DNA of 64,000 bases. Source: an uncultured Oceanospirillaceae bacterium. GTDB lineage: Bacteria > Pseudomonadota > Gammaproteobacteria > Pseudomonadales > Balneatricaceae. The notes under the pieces were generated by a model, which was not told the origin of the DNA, did not search any database, and saw only the letters and a list, made by a program, of their open reading frames with translations. The stretch's first letter is position 1. The number at the start of each line of letters is the position of its first letter. The stretch covers positions 1 to 64,000 of the forward strand of contig CAJXNY010000029.1 in the NCBI GenBank assembly GCA_913057435.1, written 5' to 3'. This document shows, one piece after another, positions 23,893 through 32,920 of the stretch. The position numbers and the translations under genes were made by a program.

Positions 23893-24642
23893 ATGTCATA
23901 TATTCTGGCAGCACTGGAAAAATCAGACCAGCAACGACAACCACGAGGCACGTTCCAATCGCCACCAGCCGCACCCTGCCCTGACAAACCAGCCCCCACG
24001 ACTCAATGGCGGGCTCTGGCGCTGAGCTTTAGCCTGGCAGCCATCATTATCGGGCTACAGTGGCCAGCCCTTACCACCTGGTTGACGCCTGCCAGCAGCG
24101 CACCCACCGACATCACCGCTTCCGCTATATCCACACCGCCGCCTGGCGTGATTAATCCAACTCATCACTCCAGAACCACCCTGGAAGTACAACAAGCCGC
24201 TATTCGAAAACAGATGCAGGCTTATCGCCAGAGCAACCTGGCATCACTCAACAGTGAGCCTGAACAATCAGTGAAGAATAGCCCGCCTGTAGCACCCGAC
24301 ATCACAGCAAGCACCGCCACAGAGCCCGCTCTCCCCCCTGTCGATACCGATAGTCCGATGGCTGAGCTGGCAACAACACCAGACGCCCTCCATGACACTC
24401 AGTCAGTCCCTCTGTACATACCTCGAATGGTTGATCTGCCACTCATACAGCAACAACAGATCCCAGACTTGAAAGTCAGTGTCATCATCTACTCAACGCG
24501 CTCAAAAAATCGCCGGGCACGTATCAACAACGCCATGTACTACGAAGGTGACCCACTGCCACAAGGCCTGACACTGCAGGAAATACGCCCCACAGCCTTG
24601 ATACTCAGCCATAACGGACAACGGTTCCAGATCAGCCCCTGA
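23893..24642 (+). CDS. gspB: Type II secretion assembly protein GspB
   Basis: This 249-residue protein opens with MSYILAALEKSDQQRQ, the family's typical cytoplasmic start. One membrane helix (about 47-62) and a long Pro/Thr/Ser-rich periplasmic spacer follow. The conserved C-terminal domain is LKVSVIIYSTRSKNRRARIN...GDPLPQGLTLQEI. It forms the inner-membrane complex with GspA that guides secretin insertion. A 291-base gap without a recognisable gene separates it from gspE. Confidence 0.9.
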   Translation: MSYILAALEKSDQQRQPRGTFQSPPAAPCPDKPAPTTQWRALALSFSLAAIIIGLQWPALTTWLTPASSAPTDITASAISTPPPGVINPTHHSRTTLEVQQAAIRKQMQAYRQSNLASLNSEPEQSVKNSPPVAPDITASTATEPALPPVDTDSPMAELATTPDALHDTQSVPLYIPRMVDLPLIQQQQIPDLKVSVIIYSTRSKNRRARINNAMYYEGDPLPQGLTLQEIRPTALILSHNGQRFQISP

Positions 24643-24933
24643 GCAAGGAGACACTGTCGTAGTGTGCTGGCCGATGATCTAAACCTCAGCCCAAAACCAT
24701 CGAATAGTAGCGTGTGAATCTGAGGGCAAAACTGGAACTTCACAGCGTTTCGGCACTCATCACCTATAACAATCGAGAACGGCCGGGTCTCCGTGTCAAA
24801 GGCAGTCAGAACGGGAGGAATAGCTCCGTCAGATTACACCTTTCCCCTGCCGGTTGAACCTCGGGCACTAACCAGATTTCGAACACAATACCAACCGTGC
24901 TGACTCAACTGATCAGCCAGTGGAGGGCTAAAG

Positions 24934-26661
24934 ATGCAGAGGGTTACGCCAGTTCACCAGCCACCGCCCCTTGAAGAACTCCTGACGCCCTGGCTACAAA
25001 AGCACGCCAACCTCAGCAGCGGCGAATGTCAGCATATCGTTAAGCTCTGGCAAGAAAAACAGCATGAAACCGGGCTGCCTCAGCTGTTACTGAAACTGGG
25101 CACTGTCTCGGCGGCTGACCTGAGCATGGGCCTGGCCGAGCTGCTACAACTGCCGCAGCTTGAGCCCCGTCATTACCCACGAGAAGCACTCTGCGGCGAC
25201 GCCCTGTCAGCCGGTTTTCTGCAACGCCACCGTGTATTGCCCATCGCCGAAAGTGAACAGCAGATCACCCTGGCCATGACCGACCCCAGCAACGAACTGG
25301 CCGTACAAAGTGTCGCCCTGGCCTGCCAGAAAACCGTCCGCCGGATCGTCGCCGACGACAGCACCCTGCAACAGCTCTACGACGACCTGTACGGCAGCAG
25401 CAACTCAGCCATGGATCAACTGCTGGGGGACCTGGATGGCAACACTGATAATCAGGATGTTAACGTTGACCAGCTGCGTGATATGGCCAGCGAAGCGCCA
25501 GTCATCCGGCTGGTCAACCTGCTTATCCACAGCGCTGTAGAGCGTAACGCCTCCGACATCCATATAGAGCCGTTCGAACACAGCCTTACCGTCCGCCTGC
25601 GCTGTGATGGCATTCTGCAGACCATCGACGCGCCCCCGGCACAGATGAACACTGCCGTTATCTCGCGAATCAAAATCATGGCCGGGCTGGATATCGCCGA
25701 ACGACGCCTGCCCCAGGATGGCCGCATCAACCTGCGTGTACAGGGCAGCCAGCTCGACATCCGGGTATCCACCGTGCCCTGCGTCCATGGCGAGTCGGTT
25801 GTGATGCGTTTACTGCGCCGGGACAATCTGATTCTGGCGTTTGAACAACTGGGGCTCAGCCCGGCGCAACACACTCAGCTCAACCAGCTGCTGGCCCAGC
25901 CTAACGGTTTACTGATCGTCTCAGGGCCAACGGGGAGCGGCAAAACCACCAGTCTGTACACCGCCCTGCGTCAGCTCAATACCCCCGAGCGCAAAATCAT
26001 CACCGTTGAAGACCCGGTGGAGTACAAGCTCGATGGCATCAATCAGATCCAGGTTAATAACACCATTGGCCTGAGCTTCGCCAGCGCCCTGCGCACCATC
26101 GTCCGCCAGGACCCGGACATCATCATGGTCGGCGAAATTCGCGACCAGCAGGCCGCAGAAATCTGCGTCCAGTCCGCCCTGACCGGCCACCTGGTACTCT
26201 CTACCCTGCATACCAATCAGGCCGCGGGCTGTATCACCCGATTACTGGAGATGGGTGTCGCTGACTATCTGCTGACCTCCACCCTGCTAGCGGCGGTAGG
26301 CCAGCGTCTGGTGCGCAAACTGTGCCACCATTGCGCCCAGCCTTTCAGCCCATCGGCTGAATTGCGTCAAACCCTCCGCCTGGCCTGTCCGGATACCGCT
26401 GACGACACGCTGAGACTCTACCAGCCAGGAGGCTGTGATCACTGCAGCCAGAGCGGCTACCAGGGCCGCGTCGCCCTGATGGAGATCCTGCCGGTCAGCG
26501 ATGCGATTCAGCAGCTGATTCTGCAACAGGCCGACGCCCACCAGTTACAGCAGGCCGCCGTGGCCGAAGGCATGCTCACCCTGTATGTCGACGGCTGCCA
26601 GAAAGTCATTGCCGGGCTGACTACCTTCGAGGAGGTCCTGCGAGTCACGCGGGAGGAATAA
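24934..26661 (+). CDS. gspE: Type II secretion ATPase GspE
   Basis: This 575-residue hexameric cytoplasmic ATPase drives pseudopilus growth. An N1E-like domain (about 1-150) precedes the core with Walker A SGPTGSGKTTSLY, the Asp and His boxes (EIRDQQAAE, LSTLHTNQA) and a tetra-cysteine zinc site (CHHC...CDHC). Arg residues in SDIHIEPFEH and downstream fit the family. It is the first gene of the main operon; gspF starts one base after its stop. Confidence 0.95.
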   Translation: MQRVTPVHQPPPLEELLTPWLQKHANLSSGECQHIVKLWQEKQHETGLPQLLLKLGTVSAADLSMGLAELLQLPQLEPRHYPREALCGDALSAGFLQRHRVLPIAESEQQITLAMTDPSNELAVQSVALACQKTVRRIVADDSTLQQLYDDLYGSSNSAMDQLLGDLDGNTDNQDVNVDQLRDMASEAPVIRLVNLLIHSAVERNASDIHIEPFEHSLTVRLRCDGILQTIDAPPAQMNTAVISRIKIMAGLDIAERRLPQDGRINLRVQGSQLDIRVSTVPCVHGESVVMRLLRRDNLILAFEQLGLSPAQHTQLNQLLAQPNGLLIVSGPTGSGKTTSLYTALRQLNTPERKIITVEDPVEYKLDGINQIQVNNTIGLSFASALRTIVRQDPDIIMVGEIRDQQAAEICVQSALTGHLVLSTLHTNQAAGCITRLLEMGVADYLLTSTLLAAVGQRLVRKLCHHCAQPFSPSAELRQTLRLACPDTADDTLRLYQPGGCDHCSQSGYQGRVALMEILPVSDAIQQLILQQADAHQLQQAAVAEGMLTLYVDGCQKVIAGLTTFEEVLRVTREE

Positions 26662-26662
26662 T

Positions 26663-27847
26663 ATGCCGCTATTTCAGTTCAAGGCATTAACCCAGGGAGG
26701 CGAGCTACAGGAAGGCGAAATACAGGCCACGGATGAGCAAAGCGCACTACTGGCACTGGAGGCCCGTGGCCATATTCCACTGAGTGCGACGGCCCAGCAG
26801 CAACGACGACCACGCAGTAACGCCGATCAGCAGACAGAACAATTCACCCAGCAATTAATGTACCTGCTGGAGGCTGGCATCACCCTGGAACGCGCTTTGG
26901 ACATGCTCCAAAAACACCCCGACCTGACCCGCCAGCTTCCGCTGAGTGATATTCTGCAAGCCCTGCGCAGCGGCCAGTCATTCAGCCAGGCGCTGGCCAG
27001 CTACCCCACCCTGTTCAGCCCGCTCTATCTGAGCCTGATCCAGGCGGCAGAAGCCACCGGTGATCTGGCCGAAGGGCTGACCACCCTGCACCGTTACCAG
27101 CAACACAGCCGACAACTCAAAGAAACCCTGTCTGGTGCGCTGATCTACCCGATGATCCTCAGCCTGGTTTCCATCGCCTCCATCCTGATCATACTGCTGT
27201 TTGTGATTCCGCAGTTTGCCGAAATCCTCGATGGCATGCGCCAGACACTGCCCTTTCATACCCAGCTGATTCTGGATTTAAGTGCCGGGTTGCGCAGTCA
27301 GGGCCACTGGCTGGCACTGGGGCTGGCGGGCGCGTTGATGCTGCTGAGCCTTGCCCAGCGAAGCCCCGCCCTGATACCCCTGCTGGACAGCTGCAAGCTG
27401 AAATTGCCTATTGTCGGCAAACTGCTGATCGATGCTGAGCTGTCCCGCTTTAACCGCAGCCTGGGCACCCTGCTGAGCAAAGGCACCCCCATGCTGTCCG
27501 CCCTGCAGATCGCCCGCCAGACACTGCAGCTCAAACCCCTGCAACAGCTGTTTGCCCACAGCCATCAGCAACTGCGCGATGGCCAGCAACTCTCCCCCCT
27601 GCTGGCCGCCGCGCCACAGATTCCGGCCATGATGACGCAGCTGGTGCAGGTGGGTGAAGAAACCGGCCAGTTAGGGCCGATGTTAGTCAAACTGGCCGAC
27701 ATCCAGGATCGCCAGATCAGTATCCAGCTACGCAAACTGATCAGCATTCTGGAGCCCCTGTTAATCATCAGCCTAGGACTGATCATCGCCCTGCTGGTGC
27801 TGTCCATGCTGTCCGCCATTATCGGCATCAACAACATCAGTTTCTGA
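26663..27847 (+). CDS. gspF: Type II secretion inner-membrane protein GspF
   Basis: This 394-residue polytopic platform protein has two homologous cytoplasmic T2SSF domains (about 60-185 and 260-375). Membrane helices lie near 165-195, 215-235 and 365-390. The repeated QLxYLLEAGITLERAL and SLGTLLSKGTPMLSAL segments are the two domain starts. The length is normal. Confidence 0.95.
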   Translation: MPLFQFKALTQGGELQEGEIQATDEQSALLALEARGHIPLSATAQQQRRPRSNADQQTEQFTQQLMYLLEAGITLERALDMLQKHPDLTRQLPLSDILQALRSGQSFSQALASYPTLFSPLYLSLIQAAEATGDLAEGLTTLHRYQQHSRQLKETLSGALIYPMILSLVSIASILIILLFVIPQFAEILDGMRQTLPFHTQLILDLSAGLRSQGHWLALGLAGALMLLSLAQRSPALIPLLDSCKLKLPIVGKLLIDAELSRFNRSLGTLLSKGTPMLSALQIARQTLQLKPLQQLFAHSHQQLRDGQQLSPLLAAAPQIPAMMTQLVQVGEETGQLGPMLVKLADIQDRQISIQLRKLISILEPLLIISLGLIIALLVLSMLSAIIGINNISF

Positions 27848-27864
27848 TAACCAAGGAGCCACCG

Positions 27865-28332
27865 ATGCACCCGACCCACAACATTCGCCAGACCTCTAAG
27901 GCGACCCATGATTTTAAGGGACTGAGAAGTCATGGCTTCACCCTGCTTGAACTGTTAGTGGTACTTATCATTCTGGGCTTACTGGCCGGTCTGGTCGGCC
28001 CTCAGGTAATGGATCAGCTCGGGGGTGCCAAATCAAAAACCGCCCGCCTGCAAATGGAAGAACTCGGCGCGGCACTGGACCTCTACCGGCTGGAAGTGGG
28101 CCGTTACCCGGACAGCAGTCAGGGGCTCAATGCACTGATCAGCAAGCCGCTTAACGCCGCAGGCTGGAATGGCCCCTACCTGAAGAAAAAAGTGATCCGT
28201 AACGATCCCTGGGGCGTGCCCTACGTTTACCTGAGCCCCGGCAGCAATGCCGCCTACGAGATCACCAGCCTGGGCGGTGATCAGCAGCCTGGCGGTGAGG
28301 GTGAAAACAAAGACATGAACAGCTGGGAATAG
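27865..28332 (+). CDS. gspG: Major pseudopilin GspG
   Basis: This 155-residue prepilin has the cleavage/methylation site HG-FTLLELLVVLIILG, with Glu at +5. It also has the family's C-terminal pattern RYPDSSQGLNAL...DPWGVPYVYLSPG with calcium-binding acidic residues. The leader before the cleavage site is unusually long (about 24 residues). A closer in-frame start is not evident, and AAGGAG precedes the ATG at 27865. The prepilin peptidase must be encoded elsewhere. Confidence 0.95.
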   Translation: MHPTHNIRQTSKATHDFKGLRSHGFTLLELLVVLIILGLLAGLVGPQVMDQLGGAKSKTARLQMEELGAALDLYRLEVGRYPDSSQGLNALISKPLNAAGWNGPYLKKKVIRNDPWGVPYVYLSPGSNAAYEITSLGGDQQPGGEGENKDMNSWE

Positions 28333-28341
28333 GCATTAATC

Positions 28342-28767
28342 ATGCGATGCCAGCAACGGGGCTTTACCCTGCTCGAACTGTTAGTGGTGCTGATCATTGC
28401 CAGCGCCATGGCTGCGATCGCCGCGCCCAGTTTCGAGCAACTGCTCAGCCGGGTACGTTTCGCCCAGCAGGGCAGCCAACTGGTCAGCCTGTTACAACAA
28501 CAGGCCCAGCACGCCCGGCACAGCGGCCAGCCACGTCAGCTGACGCTTGAGCCAGGCCAGATACTGCTTGATCAGCAGCCTCTGCTACACCTGCCAGAAG
28601 GGACCACACTGCAGTGGCAACCCGACCGCCCCGGTGCTGCCCTGACCTTTTTTCGTGACGGCAGCAACAGTGGTGGGCAGATACAGCTCAGCAACGGCCA
28701 GCAACAGCAGCAGATCAGCCTGCACTGGTTAACCGGCGAGGTAAAACTCGATGCCCATCAGACTTAA
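28342..28767 (+). CDS. gspH: Minor pseudopilin GspH
   Basis: This 141-residue prepilin has a short leader MRCQQRG before FTLLELLVVLIIASA, with Glu at +5. The C-terminal part (TLEPGQILL...GSNSGGQIQLSNG) has the GspH beta-sheet signature. It overlaps gspI by 17 bases. Confidence 0.9.
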   Translation: MRCQQRGFTLLELLVVLIIASAMAAIAAPSFEQLLSRVRFAQQGSQLVSLLQQQAQHARHSGQPRQLTLEPGQILLDQQPLLHLPEGTTLQWQPDRPGAALTFFRDGSNSGGQIQLSNGQQQQQISLHWLTGEVKLDAHQT

Positions 28768-29197
28768 CGCCCAGACCCGACACCGGCATTATTCGCAACC
28801 GGGGTTCAGCCTGCTGGAAGTACTGGTCGCACTGGTCATCGCCGCCATGGTCTGTGGGCTGGCGTTTAAGGTGATCGGCAATGCCAGCCGCACCGCCGCC
28901 ACCAGTCAGGATTACCAGAGTGGGCTGCAACTGGCCGATGCTCAGCTGGCACGGATCGCCCTGCAGCCCGAGAAATGGCTGGGCCAGCACCAGGGCACCC
29001 TGCCGCCCCACTTTTACTGGCAGGCACAAATCAGCCACTGGCAGAGCACGCCTGATCAACCCACCAGCCCCGACTGGGCCCTCTATCGGATTGATCTTCA
29101 ACTGGGCTGGACGGGCCGGGCTGAACCTCCTGTGCGCCTCTCAACCCTGCGCCTGTCCCATGCCAGCGCACGTCCCGACACGACGGCCGCACCATGA
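28751..29197 (+). CDS. gspI: Minor pseudopilin GspI
   Basis: This 148-residue prepilin carries QPG-FSLLEVLVALVIAAM, with Glu at +5. The segment TAATSQDYQSGLQLADAQLA is typical of GspI, which forms the tip complex with GspJ and GspK. It starts inside gspH and overlaps gspJ by four bases, so translation is coupled. Confidence 0.88.
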   Translation: MPIRLNAQTRHRHYSQPGFSLLEVLVALVIAAMVCGLAFKVIGNASRTAATSQDYQSGLQLADAQLARIALQPEKWLGQHQGTLPPHFYWQAQISHWQSTPDQPTSPDWALYRIDLQLGWTGRAEPPVRLSTLRLSHASARPDTTAAP

Positions 29198-29796
29198 CCC
29201 GCCAGCGTGGCTTTACCTTGCTAGAACTGATGCTGGCATTGCTGATCAGCACCGCCCTGCTGGCTCTGCTTTATCAGGGCGTCAGCCAGAGTCTGCAACA
29301 GTGGCAGCGCAGCAGCAGTATTGCCCAGCACAGCAGCCAGCAATACCGCCTCAATCAGCATTTACGCCAACAGCTCAGCCAGGCACTGCGTGTTAAAAGC
29401 ATCGATCGCCAGCCGGTATTTCAGGGTGACAGCCAGCAACTGGCTTTCGTCGCCGCCATCGATCACCCAGCCCGCAGCGGCCTCTATCACTACCAGCTGA
29501 GCCACAGCCGAGGCTCAGATAACCTATACCAGTTCACACTCAATATTCGTCGCTGGAATCTAAACCCGACGGAACCTGTGCCCTCAGAAAGGTTCCAACT
29601 CTATACCGGGCCCAGCCCTATACTGATTGAATATGCCAGTCAGAACAGAGATGGCAGCCTGGAATGGCATGGCCAGTGGCAACAGCAGCGAAGCCTGCCC
29701 GCCCTGGTCCGGCTCAGCCAGCCCGACAACCCGTCGTATGCCCATGGATGGCCGGAACAACTGATAGAGATAAAGAGCCCACACCATGTACGCTAA
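29194..29796 (+). CDS. gspJ: Minor pseudopilin GspJ
   Basis: This 200-residue prepilin starts MTRQRG-FTLLELMLALLIS, with Glu at +5. A long C-terminal domain includes QHLRQQLSQALRVK and VRLSQPD near the end, as in GspJ/XpsJ. It overlaps gspK by 11 bases. Confidence 0.88.
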   Translation: MTRQRGFTLLELMLALLISTALLALLYQGVSQSLQQWQRSSSIAQHSSQQYRLNQHLRQQLSQALRVKSIDRQPVFQGDSQQLAFVAAIDHPARSGLYHYQLSHSRGSDNLYQFTLNIRRWNLNPTEPVPSERFQLYTGPSPILIEYASQNRDGSLEWHGQWQQQRSLPALVRLSQPDNPSYAHGWPEQLIEIKSPHHVR

Positions 29797-30673
29797 GCAA
29801 CGGCAACCGATGGATCAACAGACGCAGCACCGGCAGCAGGGTGCGGCACTGATTTCCGTGCTCTGGTTAAGTGTTGTACTGACGCTGATTGCTACCACAA
29901 TGACAGCGCAGCAACGTAACCAGATTGATACCGTGCGCCAGCAACAGAGCCAGCTCAGCGCCCACCATGCACTGGCCGGGGCAGAACAGTGGCTGCTCTA
30001 CCAGATACTGACCCATAACATCAGCACCCGACACCCCGAGCTTGCACTGCCCCAGCCCTGGCAATTTAATGGCTACCAGATCAGCCTGCAGCTGCAACCG
30101 GAAGACCACCGGATGAACCTGAACTTTGCCCAGTCAGCCGCACTGATGCAGTTACTCAACGCCCTGCACCTTGCCTTGCCAGAACAGCAGACACTGGCTG
30201 ACCGGATCATGGACTGGCGTGACCGCGACGACCTGCTCCGCCCCCAGGGGGCCGAAGCCGCTGAATATGCCGAGCACAATCAAACTGAACCACCGGCCAA
30301 TCGGCCCTTTGCCCATATCAGTGAACTGCAGCAAGTGCTGGGCCTGAGTCCGGCACTGGCCTGGCAGATGCAGCCGTTTGTCTCGCTACACAGTCGCGCC
30401 GGGCGCGTGAACCCTCTGCTACTTCAGGCGCTGCAACAACAGGACCCGCTTGACCCCATGGCTGACCTGCCTGCCACGACAGCACGACTGGGGGGAAGCC
30501 CAGCCTTGAGTAACACCTGGCATCTACAGCTGGACGCCTGGCGCGATGGCCAGTTTATTGCTGCACTGGATTCCGTACAACGCCAAAGAGCCATCGCTGT
30601 AGCTCGCCCCTTTGCCACCCTGAGCTGGCAGCTACAGGGCCATCCCATCGGCGGGCCTGACCCACACCGCTAA
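29786..30673 (+). CDS. gspK: Minor pseudopilin GspK
   Basis: This 295-residue atypical pseudopilin caps the tip. The cleavage region is HRQQG-AALISVLWLSVVL, which lacks Glu at +5 as is normal for GspK. The large helical domain has LADRIMDWRDRDDLLRPQGAE, the calcium-site segment of the family, and a helix-hairpin region (FAHISELQQVLGLS). A second ATG at 29810 (MDQQTQ) would give a shorter leader. Confidence 0.9.
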   Translation: MYAKQRQPMDQQTQHRQQGAALISVLWLSVVLTLIATTMTAQQRNQIDTVRQQQSQLSAHHALAGAEQWLLYQILTHNISTRHPELALPQPWQFNGYQISLQLQPEDHRMNLNFAQSAALMQLLNALHLALPEQQTLADRIMDWRDRDDLLRPQGAEAAEYAEHNQTEPPANRPFAHISELQQVLGLSPALAWQMQPFVSLHSRAGRVNPLLLQALQQQDPLDPMADLPATTARLGGSPALSNTWHLQLDAWRDGQFIAALDSVQRQRAIAVARPFATLSWQLQGHPIGGPDPHR

Positions 30674-30689
30674 GCGCAAGGAGATCACC

Positions 30690-31769
30690 ATGAGAGCGCT
30701 CAAACGGCACCTTCACCACTGGCACCCTTACCGACAGCATCTGCTGCGGGGCTGGCGCTGGTGGCAACAACAGTTACTCCTGCTCTGCCCGGCCTGGCTT
30801 TGCCAGCGGTTGATCAGCGGCCAGCAACCCGGCTATCTGCTAATCAACGGCCAGCACTATGAACTGCTCAGCGACCCCGATGCACTGGAGCAGCCGCTGA
30901 CGGTATTTGAACCCGACACCGCCCCTCTGTCCCAGGCCTTGCGTCAGCAACTGGAGCGCTTTGACCCGCTGGTGATTCTGATCCCTGACACGCTGGTGCT
31001 GCGCGCGCCGGTCCAGCTACCAGCAACAGCGGCCCAGCACATCGACCGGGTAATCGCGCACCAGCTGCCTCAACTGACTCCCTTTGCCCCTGATCAGGTC
31101 TATGTCAGCTATCAGCCGCTGCCCTGTGAGCCGGAGACACTACGGCTGGAGTTGCAGCTGGTGCCCAAAGCGCTGGTCGATACACAGCTGGCACAGTTAC
31201 GCCACTGGGGCCTGAACTGCGACACCCTGCGCCCACTCAGCATGGCCCACTGCCCAGGTTACACCTTACTGCCACCACCGCCGGTCAACCGTCGTCCATT
31301 ACGGCAGTTAAACCGGCTGTTGCTGGCCAGTAATCTGATCCTGCTGACCACTCTGGTCGCCCTGCCTCTGTGGCAAAAACAGCAGCAGATCAGCGTACTC
31401 GAAGCCGAACGTAATCGCTTACGGGCCAACGCTGAGGCGGTCCTTCAGACCCGTCAGCAACTGGACCAGCTCACTCAGGTACAGCAGCAGTTACAACAGC
31501 AACGCGACGAGCCCGGTCGGCATCTCCCGGCCCTGGCCAACCTGACTACACAACTGCCTGACAGTGCCTGGCTCAACCAGCTGGAATGGCAGAAGAATGG
31601 CATCACCCTGCAGGGCGAAGCGGACAATGCCTCGGCGCTGATCAGTCAGCTGGATCAGGCAACCACATTTTCCCAGGTAGAGTTTGGCACGCCGGTTACC
31701 CGCAACCCCAACAACGGCAAAGAACGCTTCAGTATCAACCTGCAGTTCAATCGTGAGGCAACCCCATGA
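30690..31769 (+). CDS. gspL: Type II secretion protein GspL
   Basis: This 359-residue protein links the GspE ATPase to the periplasm. Residues 40-200 form a PilM/actin-like cytoplasmic domain, a membrane helix is at about 210-228, and a coiled coil (about 230-275, very Gln-rich) plus a ferredoxin-like periplasmic domain follow. The layout is that of XpsL and of fused PilM-PilN proteins. Similarity outside this pattern is weak, so the operon position supports the call. Confidence 0.82.
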   Translation: MRALKRHLHHWHPYRQHLLRGWRWWQQQLLLLCPAWLCQRLISGQQPGYLLINGQHYELLSDPDALEQPLTVFEPDTAPLSQALRQQLERFDPLVILIPDTLVLRAPVQLPATAAQHIDRVIAHQLPQLTPFAPDQVYVSYQPLPCEPETLRLELQLVPKALVDTQLAQLRHWGLNCDTLRPLSMAHCPGYTLLPPPPVNRRPLRQLNRLLLASNLILLTTLVALPLWQKQQQISVLEAERNRLRANAEAVLQTRQQLDQLTQVQQQLQQQRDEPGRHLPALANLTTQLPDSAWLNQLEWQKNGITLQGEADNASALISQLDQATTFSQVEFGTPVTRNPNNGKERFSINLQFNREATP

Positions 31770-32350
31770 ACAGGCTATCCGCTGGTCGTCAGCAGGCATT
31801 GGCACTGGCTATTCTGGCAGCGGTGCTACTGGCCAGCTGGGGTCTGGTTATTCAGCCGCTGCGCCTGGCCTATCAGCACGCCGATAGTCAGATCAGCGAT
31901 CTGCAGGATCAACTGCAGCGCTACCAGCGGATCAACCAGAGCCATAGCGCCCTGCAAGCCCAGCTGCAGCAACGTCAACAGCACTTTAATAATGCCAACG
32001 TATTGCTGCAGGGGCGCACCCAGGCACTGCTGTCTGCCAGCCTGCAGCAGCTGTTACGGGATGTGATAGCCAGCAACGGTGGCGAGCTGGTGCGTGTACA
32101 GTCAATGGACCCCTTACCCGATCAGCAGCTGACCGCTGTCCGGCTGCAGGTAAAACTGCGGGCCAACCTGGACCAGATACTCGCCAGTCTGTTACAGCTA
32201 CAGCAGGGCCAGCCGCTGTTAACCCTGAGCCAGCTCAGTATTCAGGCCCGCCCGACACGCATTCTGCGCAGTACGGGTCAGCCGATCGCCTGGCCGCTGG
32301 ATATCCAGTTCCAGCTCAGCGGCTACAGCCTGCGCCAGGAGGCTCCATGA
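31766..32350 (+). CDS. gspM: Type II secretion protein GspM
   Basis: This 194-residue bitopic protein has an N-terminal helix (about 10-30), a Gln-rich coiled coil and a small ferredoxin-like domain with DVIASNGGELVRVQSM, the GspM/PilO pattern. It partners GspL. It overlaps gspL and the next gene by four bases each. Confidence 0.85.
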   Translation: MNRLSAGRQQALALAILAAVLLASWGLVIQPLRLAYQHADSQISDLQDQLQRYQRINQSHSALQAQLQQRQQHFNNANVLLQGRTQALLSASLQQLLRDVIASNGGELVRVQSMDPLPDQQLTAVRLQVKLRANLDQILASLLQLQQGQPLLTLSQLSIQARPTRILRSTGQPIAWPLDIQFQLSGYSLRQEAP

Positions 32351-32841
32351 AAGCCCGCCAGCGTCAGCTCAGCCTGCTCCTTGGACAACTGGGTATTTCC
32401 AGCCTGCTGATCTGGAAGCTGAGCCAGCCGCCCGTAACCGATAATCACACAACCTCAGCAGCGCTGTCAGAGACACAGATCACACAGGCATCAGCCCCGT
32501 CGGTCGATTTTCAGCGCCTGGCCATCATCACCCCGGCGCAACAGCAACACATTCTCCAGCGACCGCTATTCACAGCCAGCCGTCGACCCGTCAGCACCGT
32601 CAGCCAGCTTCAACAGCACAGCCCGGTGACCGAACTGACTGACTGGCGACTGAGCGGCATCATCACCACCGGCCAGGTGGCCGTAGCGATGTTCAAAACA
32701 GACGGTGATAGCAAAGCCCTGCAGCCCGGCATGCAGCTGGATGGCTGGACTGTCACCCAGATCAGCCGTGCCAGCGTCACCCTGCGCCAGGAGGATGAGC
32801 AAATCCAGCTGAAATTACATAACGAAGAACACGGAGGCTGA
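32347..32841 (+). CDS. gspN: GspC-like connector of the XpsN type
   Basis: This 164-residue protein has one N-terminal membrane helix and a periplasmic HR-like domain (about 95-160: WRLSGIITTGQVAVAMF...LQPGMQLDGWTVTQI) that would contact the N0 domain of the secretin. It has no PDZ or coiled-coil end, unlike classical GspC. The position just before gspD is that of XpsN in Xanthomonas. Confidence 0.78.
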   Translation: MKARQRQLSLLLGQLGISSLLIWKLSQPPVTDNHTTSAALSETQITQASAPSVDFQRLAIITPAQQQHILQRPLFTASRRPVSTVSQLQQHSPVTELTDWRLSGIITTGQVAVAMFKTDGDSKALQPGMQLDGWTVTQISRASVTLRQEDEQIQLKLHNEEHGG

Positions 32842-32920
32842 ACTCATGTCGGCCATCCGCAGTCATAATCAGCCACAGTCATCAACGGGCGTCCATCATC
32901 GTCCAACGGGAGACAGAGCC